Part shown: positions 36,657 through 43,494 of the stretch, one piece after another
Numbering within the stretch: the first letter of the stretch is position 1
How the letters are laid out: each line of letters opens with the position of its first letter
From: Bacillota bacterium
GTDB lineage: Bacteria; Bacillota; Clostridia; Acetivibrionales; DSM-27016
Direction of reading: 5' to 3'
DNA: 64,000 bases
Assembly (NCBI GenBank): GCA_023390115.1
Contig: JAEWDM010000040.1
Span: 186,001-250,000 of the forward strand
Notes under the pieces: generated by a model
Database searches by the model: none
The model's input: only the letters and a program-made list of their open reading frames with translations
What the model was told of the DNA's origin: nothing
Made by a program: the position numbers and the translations under genes

Positions 36657-37424
36657 ATGATAATTGATGCCCATGCTCATGTTTGTGATCTGGATTACGG
36701 CAATGAAAACGCACTGATTTCACAATATGAGAAAGCAGGTATTGATAAGGGAGTCATTGTTCCCGGAGGAATGGTTGATGTAAGGAAAATGACCAGATAT
36801 ATATCCGGGGAAGAAAAAAGTGAGAGTATTTACCCCCCAAATTATATTGTAGAGGAGGCAATGAAAAAGTATCCGGAACGTTTTTTCGGACTTTTCTGTG
36901 TAAATCCTCACCTTGGGGATGAAGGCATAAGGGAGTTTGAAACGGCCGTACGGGAAAAAAATTTTTCGGGGCTCAAGCTGGCACCCCTTGTGCATCAATT
37001 TTCTCTAACCTCCGAAACCGTCTTACAGCTTGCGGAATTGTGCGGGGATCTGGGAGTTCCGTTTTATTCCCATGTGGTTTTTTCTCCTGCGGCATCCACA
37101 AAAAAATTTGCGCATCTTGTGAAGGAATTTCCTAAAACTACGTTCGTTTTAGGGCATATGGGCTTCGGACCTGCCGATACGGAAGCTATAGAATATGGTA
37201 AAAGATATAAAAACATGTATTTTGAGACATCGGACGCAAGCTTTTTAATTATAAAGGAAGCGCTAAAAACACTTGGATCAGAGCGTATTATTTTCGGGAC
37301 TGAATTTCCAATGTATCATGCATGTTCGGCTATTCAGAATATTTATGCCCTTGACTGCAAGCCCGATGAGCTTGAAAATATATTTTTCCGCAATATATCC
37401 CGGATTCTTACAAAAACGGCATGA
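36657..37424 (+). CDS. Amidohydrolase_2-family metal-dependent hydrolase
   Basis: A 255-residue TIM-barrel amidohydrolase. The metal motif HAH is at residues 6-8 (IIDAHAHV); SHVVF and LGHMG give further histidines. The usual terminal Asp of the family (GSDFP or GTDYP) is Glu here (FGTEFP). Relatives decarboxylate or hydrolyse aromatic compounds, and in benzoxazole pathways an amidohydrolase closes the ring after AMP-ligase coupling. Its placement directly after two ligases supports a similar ring-forming or condensing step, but this is inference. Strong GAGGAGG site. Confidence 0.88.
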   Translation: MIIDAHAHVCDLDYGNENALISQYEKAGIDKGVIVPGGMVDVRKMTRYISGEEKSESIYPPNYIVEEAMKKYPERFFGLFCVNPHLGDEGIREFETAVREKNFSGLKLAPLVHQFSLTSETVLQLAELCGDLGVPFYSHVVFSPAASTKKFAHLVKEFPKTTFVLGHMGFGPADTEAIEYGKRYKNMYFETSDASFLIIKEALKTLGSERIIFGTEFPMYHACSAIQNIYALDCKPDELENIFFRNISRILTKTA

Positions 37425-37454
37425 GTGAGAGCTTTAAAAAAGGGGAAAACTATT

Positions 37455-38279
37455 ATGAATAATTCGATTGGGAAATACATACGCTTAAAGCGTATTTTTA
37501 ATGAGGCAAGCGGGAATGTGGTGTTAGTGCCTCTGGATCACGGAGTAACATCGGGCCCTATAGAGGGATTAAAAAATATGCGGGACACCGTTAAGCATTT
37601 TGCCGGCGGCGGGGTAGACGGTCTCATTTTACATAAGGGGATTGTTACTAAGACCTTCTACGCTCTGGAAAGGAATACAAGCCTTTTGGTGCACCTGAGT
37701 GCTTCTACTGAGATTTCGCCTGATACGAATCTCAAGACGCTTGTGTGTACAGTTGAAGAGGGGCTTCAGCTCGGTGCGGACGGGGTTTCAATTCATGTAA
37801 ATCTAGGCTCGGATAATGAAGCAAAAATGCTGAGTGATTTTGGTGCAATCAGCAAGAAATGCTCTGATTGGGGTGTGCCTCTTCTGGCAATGATGTATGC
37901 AAGGGGTGAAAATATACGCAGTGACAATGTGGCGAATATCAGGCTGGCGGCCAGAGTTGCCTGTGAATTGGGTGCTGATCTGGTAAAGGTAAGCTTTACA
38001 GGAAGTGCCGATTCATTCAGAAGCGTTGTTGAGGGATGCTCTATTCCTGTAATTGTTGCCGGCGGAGAAAAGGCGAGCAATACAGAAACAGTTTTAAAAA
38101 ACATAAGTATGGCGCTGGAAGCCGGAGCAAGAGGTGTTGCATGCGGAAGAAATACCTTTCAGCACATAAATCCCCCGGGATTTTGCAAAGCAATTTCTGC
38201 AATTGTGCATAATTCAGCTTCGGTTGAAGAGGCACTGGAAATAGTAAAGGCCGATGTCCCTCTGGGGCAGGCAGTATGA
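37455..38279 (+). CDS. GriI/ADTH-synthase-like class I aldolase
   Basis: A 274-residue DeoC/FbaB-type TIM-barrel aldolase. ATG 37455 with AGGGG nine bases upstream is preferred over an in-frame GTG at 37425 which directly abuts the amidohydrolase stop. VPLDHGVTSGPIEGL is typical of the group containing 2-amino-3,7-dideoxy-D-threo-hept-6-ulosonate synthase and GriI, and the Lys in ADLVKVSFTG is the expected Schiff-base residue. The archaeal enzyme starts an alternative route to dehydroquinate; GriI condenses aspartate semialdehyde with DHAP toward 3-amino-4-hydroxybenzoate. The latter fits a biosynthetic cluster with aromatic-acid ligases. Confidence 0.85.
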   Translation: MNNSIGKYIRLKRIFNEASGNVVLVPLDHGVTSGPIEGLKNMRDTVKHFAGGGVDGLILHKGIVTKTFYALERNTSLLVHLSASTEISPDTNLKTLVCTVEEGLQLGADGVSIHVNLGSDNEAKMLSDFGAISKKCSDWGVPLLAMMYARGENIRSDNVANIRLAARVACELGADLVKVSFTGSADSFRSVVEGCSIPVIVAGGEKASNTETVLKNISMALEAGARGVACGRNTFQHINPPGFCKAISAIVHNSASVEEALEIVKADVPLGQAV

Positions 38280-38369
38280 AAATATATTCGCTTAATAAAC
38301 AGCAGGTCATTTTATTGACATATACTTTTAATAAATATAGAATACTGTCAGTGGGAGGGGATTTTAAGA

Positions 38370-39221
38370 ATGTTTTACATTGCAGAGGAAACTATTGAAC
38401 GATTCATAAAGGAAGATATTCCATATATTGATTTGACTACGCTGGTGCTTGACATCGGGAGAGAAAAGGGAGAAATGAGCTTTGTGTCAAGAGATAATGC
38501 AATAATATGCGGAACTGAAGAAGCGGTGAGGATATTCAGTAAGCTTGGTATTGTACCTCTTAAGGTTACTTCATCCGGTGAGGCCGTGACACCGGGTGAA
38601 ATATTTCTGAAAGCTAAGGGACCTGCTCACAGCCTGCATATGGCATGGAAGGTGTCCATGAATATTCTGGAATATTACTCGGCTATTGCAACGAGGACAA
38701 AAAGGCTTGTTGACAAGGCCAAAGCGGTTAATCCCAAAGTAGAGGTGGTTGCCACAAGAAAGATGTGCCCGGGAACAAAGGAGTTTGCCGTAAAAGCTGT
38801 TGTTGTGGGAGGAGGGCTGCCGCACCGGCTTGGGCTTTCTGAAACGGTATTGATTTTTAAGCAGCATGTAAATTTTATGGGCGGACTAAACGGATTATTG
38901 AATAAAATTGAAGATATCAAAGCCAGAGCCTGTGAGAAAAAGGTTGTTGTTGAGGCTGAGTGCCGGGAGGATGCAATAGAGCTTGCAAGAGCAGGAGTGG
39001 ACGGAATTCAGTTTGATAAGATTCACACCTCGTCTCTTAAAGAGATTGCAGCGGAAATCAGAAAAATAAATCCCTTGATTACTCTTATAGCAACAGGGGG
39101 AATAAACGAGGGAAATGTTGGAGAATACGCAGCTACCGGTGTTGATTCTATTTCAACCTCGTCGGTTTATTTCGGAAAGCCGGTAGATATAGGGGTAACT
39201 ATCAGCAATATAGGAGATTGA
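38370..39221 (+). CDS. ModD/NadC-like phosphoribosyltransferase-family protein
   Basis: A 283-residue protein of the nicotinate-nucleotide pyrophosphorylase fold, nearest by eye to ModD. Motifs: IPYIDLTTLVLDIG at the N-terminus, AIATRTKRLVDKA, VATRKMCPGTKEFAVKAVVVGGG, HRLGLSETVLIFKQHV and IATGGINEGNVGEYAATGVD. NadC joins quinolinate and PRPP with decarboxylation; ModD function is not established. No molybdate transport genes are near, so here it probably acts on the cluster's metabolite. It is 90 bases downstream of the aldolase with a GGGAGGGGA site. Confidence 0.85.
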   Translation: MFYIAEETIERFIKEDIPYIDLTTLVLDIGREKGEMSFVSRDNAIICGTEEAVRIFSKLGIVPLKVTSSGEAVTPGEIFLKAKGPAHSLHMAWKVSMNILEYYSAIATRTKRLVDKAKAVNPKVEVVATRKMCPGTKEFAVKAVVVGGGLPHRLGLSETVLIFKQHVNFMGGLNGLLNKIEDIKARACEKKVVVEAECREDAIELARAGVDGIQFDKIHTSSLKEIAAEIRKINPLITLIATGGINEGNVGEYAATGVDSISTSSVYFGKPVDIGVTISNIGD

Positions 39222-39325
39222 CACTGTACATATTATTTTGCTGTTGAGGGTGAAAATCGAAGTGCTTTTTACAAAAAAGCCGGCAAAAGTAGTCTGGATA
39301 TGCAGGAAGGAAAGAGAAGGAAGTT

Positions 39326-39967
39326 ATGAGTGAGATTGCAAAAAGGCTGAGACAGTGCAGAAAACCATCGGGTGAAGCGGGAGAACAAATTGCGGGAGAG
39401 ATGAATGAAAGTCATTTTGAGTTAACCGGGTGGGGCCTGGAAAAGGCTAATATACGCAAAGACGGAATTATTCTGGATGTGGGCTGCGGGGGCGGAAGAA
39501 CCGTCAACAGGCTTGCGGCTATGGCATGCAGGGGAAGGATCTTTGGAATTGACTATTCCCGCGATTGTGTGACCTGGTCGGAGCGGTATAACCGGGCGCT
39601 TATAGATGAGGGCCGGGTGCGAATACTTCATGGAAATGTGCAGGAAATACCCTTTGACGATAGTTTTTTTGATACTGTTACAGCGGTGGAGACAATATAT
39701 TTCTGGGCTGATCTCCTGCGCTGCTTTGAGCAGGTAAAAAGAGTGCTTAAGCAGTCGGGAGAATTTATAATTATTAACGAGGCATATGAAAGCGAGAGGT
39801 TCAGTGAAAGAAACAGGGTATATTTAGAATCAGGCGATATGAAAATACCGTCTCCGGAGCAATTGAGGGAGCTGCTTTGCAGAGCGGGATTTGACCGGGT
39901 GAATGCATACGTTAAGGAAGAAAAAAACTGGTTGTGCTGTATAGCACAGAAACAGGAGCGTTCTTAG
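39326..39967 (+). CDS. Class I SAM-dependent methyltransferase
   Basis: A 213-residue Methyltransf_11-type enzyme. Motif I is LDVGCGGGRTVNRLA near residues 49-63, motif II GIDYSRD, and the post-I region EIPFDDSFFDTVTAVETIYFW. It probably methylates a small molecule, and as last gene of the biosynthetic cluster it would tailor the product by O-, N- or C-methylation. Strong AAGGAAGG site. The coding end overlaps the end of the minus-strand kinase remnant by four bases. Confidence 0.85.
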   Translation: MSEIAKRLRQCRKPSGEAGEQIAGEMNESHFELTGWGLEKANIRKDGIILDVGCGGGRTVNRLAAMACRGRIFGIDYSRDCVTWSERYNRALIDEGRVRILHGNVQEIPFDDSFFDTVTAVETIYFWADLLRCFEQVKRVLKQSGEFIIINEAYESERFSERNRVYLESGDMKIPSPEQLRELLCRAGFDRVNAYVKEEKNWLCCIAQKQERS

Positions 39968-40164
39968 AAAGAAGCAGGCAAAATATACTTCAGCCCCGCC
40001 ATATGCAGCGGCAACAGACTGGTTAAACCCCTTGCCCTCCCAAAAAAATAGGGCAGCTCCAGACAGCTTAGAGTTTCACCGGCCTTTACTATATGGCTAA
40101 CCGAATGCACGTAGTCTCTGTTTATAGAACCAAAATTTAATATTTTCATCGCTGCTCTTAGCAC
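39964..40164 (-). pseudogene. Truncated PfkB/ribokinase-family sugar kinase
   Basis: The first 40 residues from the inner Met (MKILNFGSINRDYVHSV... AGETLSC) match the N-terminus of PfkB-family sugar kinases, but the GGKG substrate loop is degraded to GRARG and the frame stops after about 60 residues, where a full kinase has 300. The rest of the gene is gone; the methyltransferase now occupies its place. This marks a recombination boundary at the right edge of the biosynthetic cluster. Confidence 0.7.
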
Positions 40165-40304
40165 AGATTTAAAATCTGAAATGGGAATTGATCTTTTGTC
40201 TGTTCAAAGGAGCAATAGCAAAATTCAATTTCCCAAAGCAATACGGCAGTTCATCTTCAAGCTCAGACGGAGAATAGAGACAACAGCCTCACAGCTTATA
40301 GTAT

Positions 40305-40365
40305 AAAGCACAATAAAGGAACTGAAGCTATCGAAAAATAGATTTCAGTTCTTTTATTGTGCTTT
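40305..40365. terminator. Orphan 22-bp stem hairpin
   Basis: Bases 40305-40326 pair with 40344-40365 (one G-U), followed by TTTTC. It is not directly downstream of any intact gene on plus. Its outer arm AAAGCACAATAAAG closely matches the hairpin at 1438-1503, which suggests a repeated element or common terminator type. Confidence 0.65.
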
Positions 40366-40411
40366 TCACAGAAACAAGTTTATCATAATTACGGAGGCAA
40401 AGAGCTTTGCA

Positions 40412-40441
40412 TTGACAATAGAGATGCCGGCGGCTTACAAT
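40412..40441 (+). promoter_or_regulatory. SigA promoter of YnfA-like gene
   Basis: TTGACA at 40412-40417 and TACAAT at 40436-40441, spacer 18 bases, about 65 bases before the YnfA-family start. Confidence 0.6.
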
Positions 40442-40506
40442 AAAGCTGTATAATTTATGGAAGCATATGAAAATCATATTGACTTATATATCAAAGGAGC
40501 GGTTCT

Positions 40507-40842
40507 ATGCAGGTTGTGAAATCAATATTTTACTTTTTACTTGCGGGAATATTTGAAATAGGAGGAGGCTATCTTATATGGATATGGCTGCGAGGGGGGA
40601 AAAGCTTCCTATATGGAATTGCGGGAGCGGTTGTTTTAATTCTGTATGGTGTTATTCCTACTCTGCAGCCGCCCAATGTAAATTTCGGCAGGGTTTATGC
40701 GGCTTACGGAGGGATTTTTATAGCCCTTTCAATTTTATGGGGCTGGCAGATAGATAAGGTAATTCCGGATAAGTATGACTTGATTGGAGGTCTGGTTGCG
40801 CTTGCGGGAGTTGCGATAATTATGTATGCTCCCAGAGGGTGA
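40507..40842 (+). CDS. YnfA/UPF0060-family small membrane protein
   Basis: A 111-residue protein with four membrane helices, related to small multidrug resistance transporters. Conserved features: FEIGGGYLIWIWLRGGKS, QPPNVNFGRVYAAYGGIFI and VALAGVAIIMYAPRG at the end. YnfA proteins have been linked to efflux of toxic cations, but evidence is limited. It has its own promoter and is separate from the neighbouring units. Confidence 0.9.
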   Translation: MQVVKSIFYFLLAGIFEIGGGYLIWIWLRGGKSFLYGIAGAVVLILYGVIPTLQPPNVNFGRVYAAYGGIFIALSILWGWQIDKVIPDKYDLIGGLVALAGVAIIMYAPRG

Positions 40843-40887
40843 CTTTAAAATTGTTTATGGCTTTTATATATTAATTGGATAACTACA

Positions 40888-40916
40888 TTGAAAATATTTA
40901 CTATTACTGCTATAAT
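40888..40916 (+). promoter_or_regulatory. SigA promoter of the three-gene unknown module
   Basis: TTGAAA at 40888-40893 and TATAAT at 40911-40916, spacer 17 bases, about 60 bases before the first gene. It shows that the next three genes are an independent unit. Confidence 0.65.
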
Positions 40917-40974
40917 TTAATTGCATTTATTGGGGCTTGAGTGAATTGCTATATGCAGGGCGGAGGAGAATTTT

Positions 40975-41655
40975 ATGCGGTCAGGATATCCTGAGGGCTT
41001 CAGGTATTCAGCAGATATGGACGCTTTCAAAAAATCTGTGGATTACTCTAAAGAGTTGTTAAAGACCGATCAAATAAGTATTTTGTTTGGATGCATTTCA
41101 GATGTAAATATTATACTTGACAGAAATACCTACGAGAAAAATAATTATGATATTGATTTTAAAACCTTCAGTAAAATATTTAAGGGTGAAATAATTTCTA
41201 TAATGACTACTGTTTTAGAGGAGGGCGAGCAGGAGGCAGGCGAGTCGCTTACGGAATTTTTGCAGGAAAAAGATGACAGTGAAATCAATATAGAAGATAT
41301 TCTGAAGCTTTATAGAGAAAAGACCGAGTATGTTAAAGAGGCCCTTATTTGCAGTGATATTGTAGACCGGTATTGTTTTAAGGCAATGACTGTCAGCGAT
41401 AAATTATCCAGTTTTGATTGGAATATTAACAAGTTTGTATTTGATGATCATGATGATGAAATAAAATATGCACAGGTTAGAATTGCGGCATCCAAAAATT
41501 TAGTTGATGGCGATTTGCCATATAGCTTATCCAGAATGCTTAAAGCAAACCAGCCGGAGTCTGAAGTGAAATTTGTATGTGATAAAAATGATGTCAATTA
41601 TTTAATTAAGCAATTGGAGAAGATTAGAGACGCATTGCAAAAAGATGATGTGTAA
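40975..41655 (+). CDS. Unknown protein, first gene of PIN-like module
   Basis: A 226-residue soluble acidic protein of unknown family, with GGAGGAG before the ATG. The N-terminal 130 residues look helical. The last 85 residues (SSFDWNINKFVFDDHDDEI... then CDKNDVNYLIKQLEKIRDAL) have the outline of a COMM-type domain: an early Trp, alternating strands, then a Leu-rich closing helix. That is only a visual resemblance. It starts a three-gene operon, with nine bases to the next frame or 41 to its preferred start. Confidence 0.6.
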   Translation: MRSGYPEGFRYSADMDAFKKSVDYSKELLKTDQISILFGCISDVNIILDRNTYEKNNYDIDFKTFSKIFKGEIISIMTTVLEEGEQEAGESLTEFLQEKDDSEINIEDILKLYREKTEYVKEALICSDIVDRYCFKAMTVSDKLSSFDWNINKFVFDDHDDEIKYAQVRIAASKNLVDGDLPYSLSRMLKANQPESEVKFVCDKNDVNYLIKQLEKIRDALQKDDV

Positions 41656-41696
41656 AGAGGATTTTGAAAATAAACAGAATATATCGGGGGATTCTT

Positions 41697-42269
41697 ATGC
41701 CTAACAGAGATACTAAGAAAGATACTGTAAACATATCGTTTTCACCTGAACGTACAAAGCTCCCGGCAGAGTTCTTATGGGATGCAAAATACATAGGGCT
41801 TAAGAAAAAGGTTTTAGAAGATTCCGGAAGAATAGATGCTATTGAGGGGCAATTAGCCAGCGTAAGAGGATGGGTTTATGAAAAACCAAAGGAAGCGATA
41901 CTGGAGAATAAAAGACATTTGCAGGCAATAGCATGTATTAACGGCATAATAAATTATATAAAAGATTTATCCGATATAGACGATATCCCAATGCAGATCC
42001 AGTATTGTACGCCTATATTAAAAAAGATAGATGAATTTGTGGGTATGCTGAGTAAAGCGCATGACGGTTATAAAAGAAAGGCATGCCTTATTTTTAGAAA
42101 TGTCATAAAAATTAATTGCGGGGAAATGATATTTGGAAGCAGGGCGATTTCCGCATTTATTGATATTGCGGAGTCGTTAAAAAAGGAGGACTTCAGCAAG
42201 GATGATTTTGTATCACAATACAAGCTTTTTGACAGTATAGAGGTAGAGGTATTCCCAGCTTGGGAATAA
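41697..42269 (+). CDS. Unknown protein, second gene of PIN-like module
   Basis: A 190-residue protein (201 from an alternative TTG at 41664). ATG 41697 has GGGGG six bases upstream. The N-terminus is polar, with FSPERTKLPAEFLWDAKYIG, and the rest is helical. No family recognised and no membrane or signal segment. Its end overlaps the leader of the third gene, so the three are likely translated from one message and may form a complex. Confidence 0.6.
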   Translation: MPNRDTKKDTVNISFSPERTKLPAEFLWDAKYIGLKKKVLEDSGRIDAIEGQLASVRGWVYEKPKEAILENKRHLQAIACINGIINYIKDLSDIDDIPMQIQYCTPILKKIDEFVGMLSKAHDGYKRKACLIFRNVIKINCGEMIFGSRAISAFIDIAESLKKEDFSKDDFVSQYKLFDSIEVEVFPAWE

Positions 42270-42280
42270 GGGAGAGGTAT

Positions 42281-43033
42281 ATGGACATTTTATTGGACAC
42301 TACTATACAAATTGATAAAATATTGTCGTCAAAGAAAAGAAAAAAGGTTATTAGGGATTGCCTGCAAGGTAAGGAATGTTATTCCTCCACATATGTGCTG
42401 GGAGAATTTTATAAAAATATAGTAAATGACTTCTTAACAATGTATTCTATCATAGATCAGTCGGATGATCTGAATGAGGCGGAAAGGCGATGCAATGAAA
42501 AGGCATTTGCAAGAAGCCAGAGCAGGGTTCATAAGCTGTTTATTGACTTACGGGGCTTATCGCAAAATAACATTGGGATTATGAAAGAAATGATAGATGG
42601 ATACATAGATTTGCTGATTGAAGGGTTCTATACCGGAATCAACAGAGAACTTGTTAATGGGACAAAATGTAAAAAGGCAAGTGCCCGGATAGTGTACAAA
42701 GAGGGCGTACCTGTTCTGGAAGGGATAAGCTGCCGTGCAACAGATAGGCAGTGCGGAATATGTGAGTTCTGGAAGAGTAATAAGGATGCAATTGGAGACT
42801 TGAGCTGTGCCACAAACCTGAAGAATAAAGTAAGCGTATTGTTAAAAGGTATAAAATCAGGAAAGATGAATGTAAAAGGTAATAAATGTATGGATCTTGG
42901 AGATGCCGTTGTTGCTATGGAGGCTAAAAGTCTTATGACGGACAAGGCCGTATGCAGCAGCAATAAAAGCGATTTTGAGCCAATATGCAGTTTATTTGGC
43001 GTAAGTTTAATATCGCCTGATTATAGGGACTAA
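42281..43033 (+). CDS. PIN-like domain protein with Cys cluster
   Basis: A 250-residue protein from ATG 42281 (GGGAG six bases before); an in-frame TTG at 42260 is less likely. It begins MDILLDTT, has SSTYVLGEFYKN, and ends with CMDLGDAVVAMEAK then CSSNKSDFEPICSLFG, which together match the layout of PIN-domain nucleases (D early, E, then D pair late). Inserted between is a long helical part and a Cys-rich stretch, CRATDRQCGIC, with further Cys nearby, which may bind zinc or iron-sulfur. Likely an RNA or DNA nuclease; the system is unknown. Confidence 0.6.
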   Translation: MDILLDTTIQIDKILSSKKRKKVIRDCLQGKECYSSTYVLGEFYKNIVNDFLTMYSIIDQSDDLNEAERRCNEKAFARSQSRVHKLFIDLRGLSQNNIGIMKEMIDGYIDLLIEGFYTGINRELVNGTKCKKASARIVYKEGVPVLEGISCRATDRQCGICEFWKSNKDAIGDLSCATNLKNKVSVLLKGIKSGKMNVKGNKCMDLGDAVVAMEAKSLMTDKAVCSSNKSDFEPICSLFGVSLISPDYRD

Positions 43034-43158
43034 TGATACAGAAGGACATAAAACTTGTGAAATTTTTGTACATAGAAAATTCTTGAGTGCTTAAATAGAA
43101 GATCTCTGTCAGTTAAATGATTTGTAAAGACAATTCTATATTTATAATTTATTTTCAT
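43030..43158 (-). CDS. Possible 42-aa basic small protein
   Basis: The minus-strand ATG at 43158 has GGAGG seven bases upstream and the frame runs 42 codons (MKINYKYRIVFTNHL...) to a TAG overlapping the end of the PIN-like gene. It is rich in Tyr, Phe, Lys and His. A hairpin GCAGC/GCTGC (43174-43186) lies just upstream of its ribosome site. A real small gene or an antisense peptide to the module; unverified. Confidence 0.3.
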   Translation of the reverse strand: MKINYKYRIVFTNHLTDRDLLFKHSRIFYVQKFHKFYVLLYH

Positions 43159-43330
43159 TTTAATTCCTCCGTGCAGCTTTGCTGCAAAAAAATTCAAACC
43201 TGAAAGCTTCTTTCTTTGTTAAGTCACCGAATTATGTAAGAAACATATATGAGTATTTTTACCAAGAAGATAATCTATCTTAATCAATATATTATTTCCT
43301 TAAAAATATATTCTCAATTAAATTTCTAGT

Positions 43331-43359
43331 TGACATATTCATATGTCGTGCATATAATG
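43331..43359 (+). promoter_or_regulatory. Consensus SigA promoter of metal P-ATPase
   Basis: TTGACA at 43331-43336 and TATAAT at 43354-43359 with a 17-base spacer: a perfect consensus, which usually implies tight repression. See the operator repeats at 43333-43378. Confidence 0.85.
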
Positions 43360-43378
43360 ATATTATAACATATGAACA
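43333..43378. promoter_or_regulatory. Inverted repeats over P-ATPase promoter
   Basis: GACATAT/ATATGTC (43333-43348) sits inside the spacer, and TTCATATGT (43340-43348) is repeated inverted as ACATATGAA (43370-43378). ATATGAA...TTCATAT patterns are typical of ArsR/SmtB metal sensors. No such regulator gene is in the window. Confidence 0.6.
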
Positions 43379-43494
43379 AGTATTCAATGATTCATATATA
43401 GATATGATGCAGATGCCTGTTCACCATCGACTTCAGGGAGAAGGGCAAAGAATAAGTATTGTCAAGACATAGTTTTAAAAAGGAGGGGAGATGT

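Larger units (their letters stand above)
40165..40506. other. Intergenic region with gene debris and orphan hairpin
   Basis: Minus strand has a degraded open frame ending near 40166 with coding-like residues (ELPYCFGKLNFAIAPLNRQK), blocked by a stop on its 5-prime side. A 22-bp hairpin at 40305-40365 and the ynfA promoter at 40412-40441 fill the rest. Confidence 0.45.
43034..43494. other. Intergenic region with P-ATPase control signals
   Basis: Contains a possible minus-strand 42-aa gene, a small GCAGC hairpin, then the P-ATPase promoter at 43331-43359 with overlapping inverted repeats. The remaining DNA is AT-rich with nothing recognised. Confidence 0.5.
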
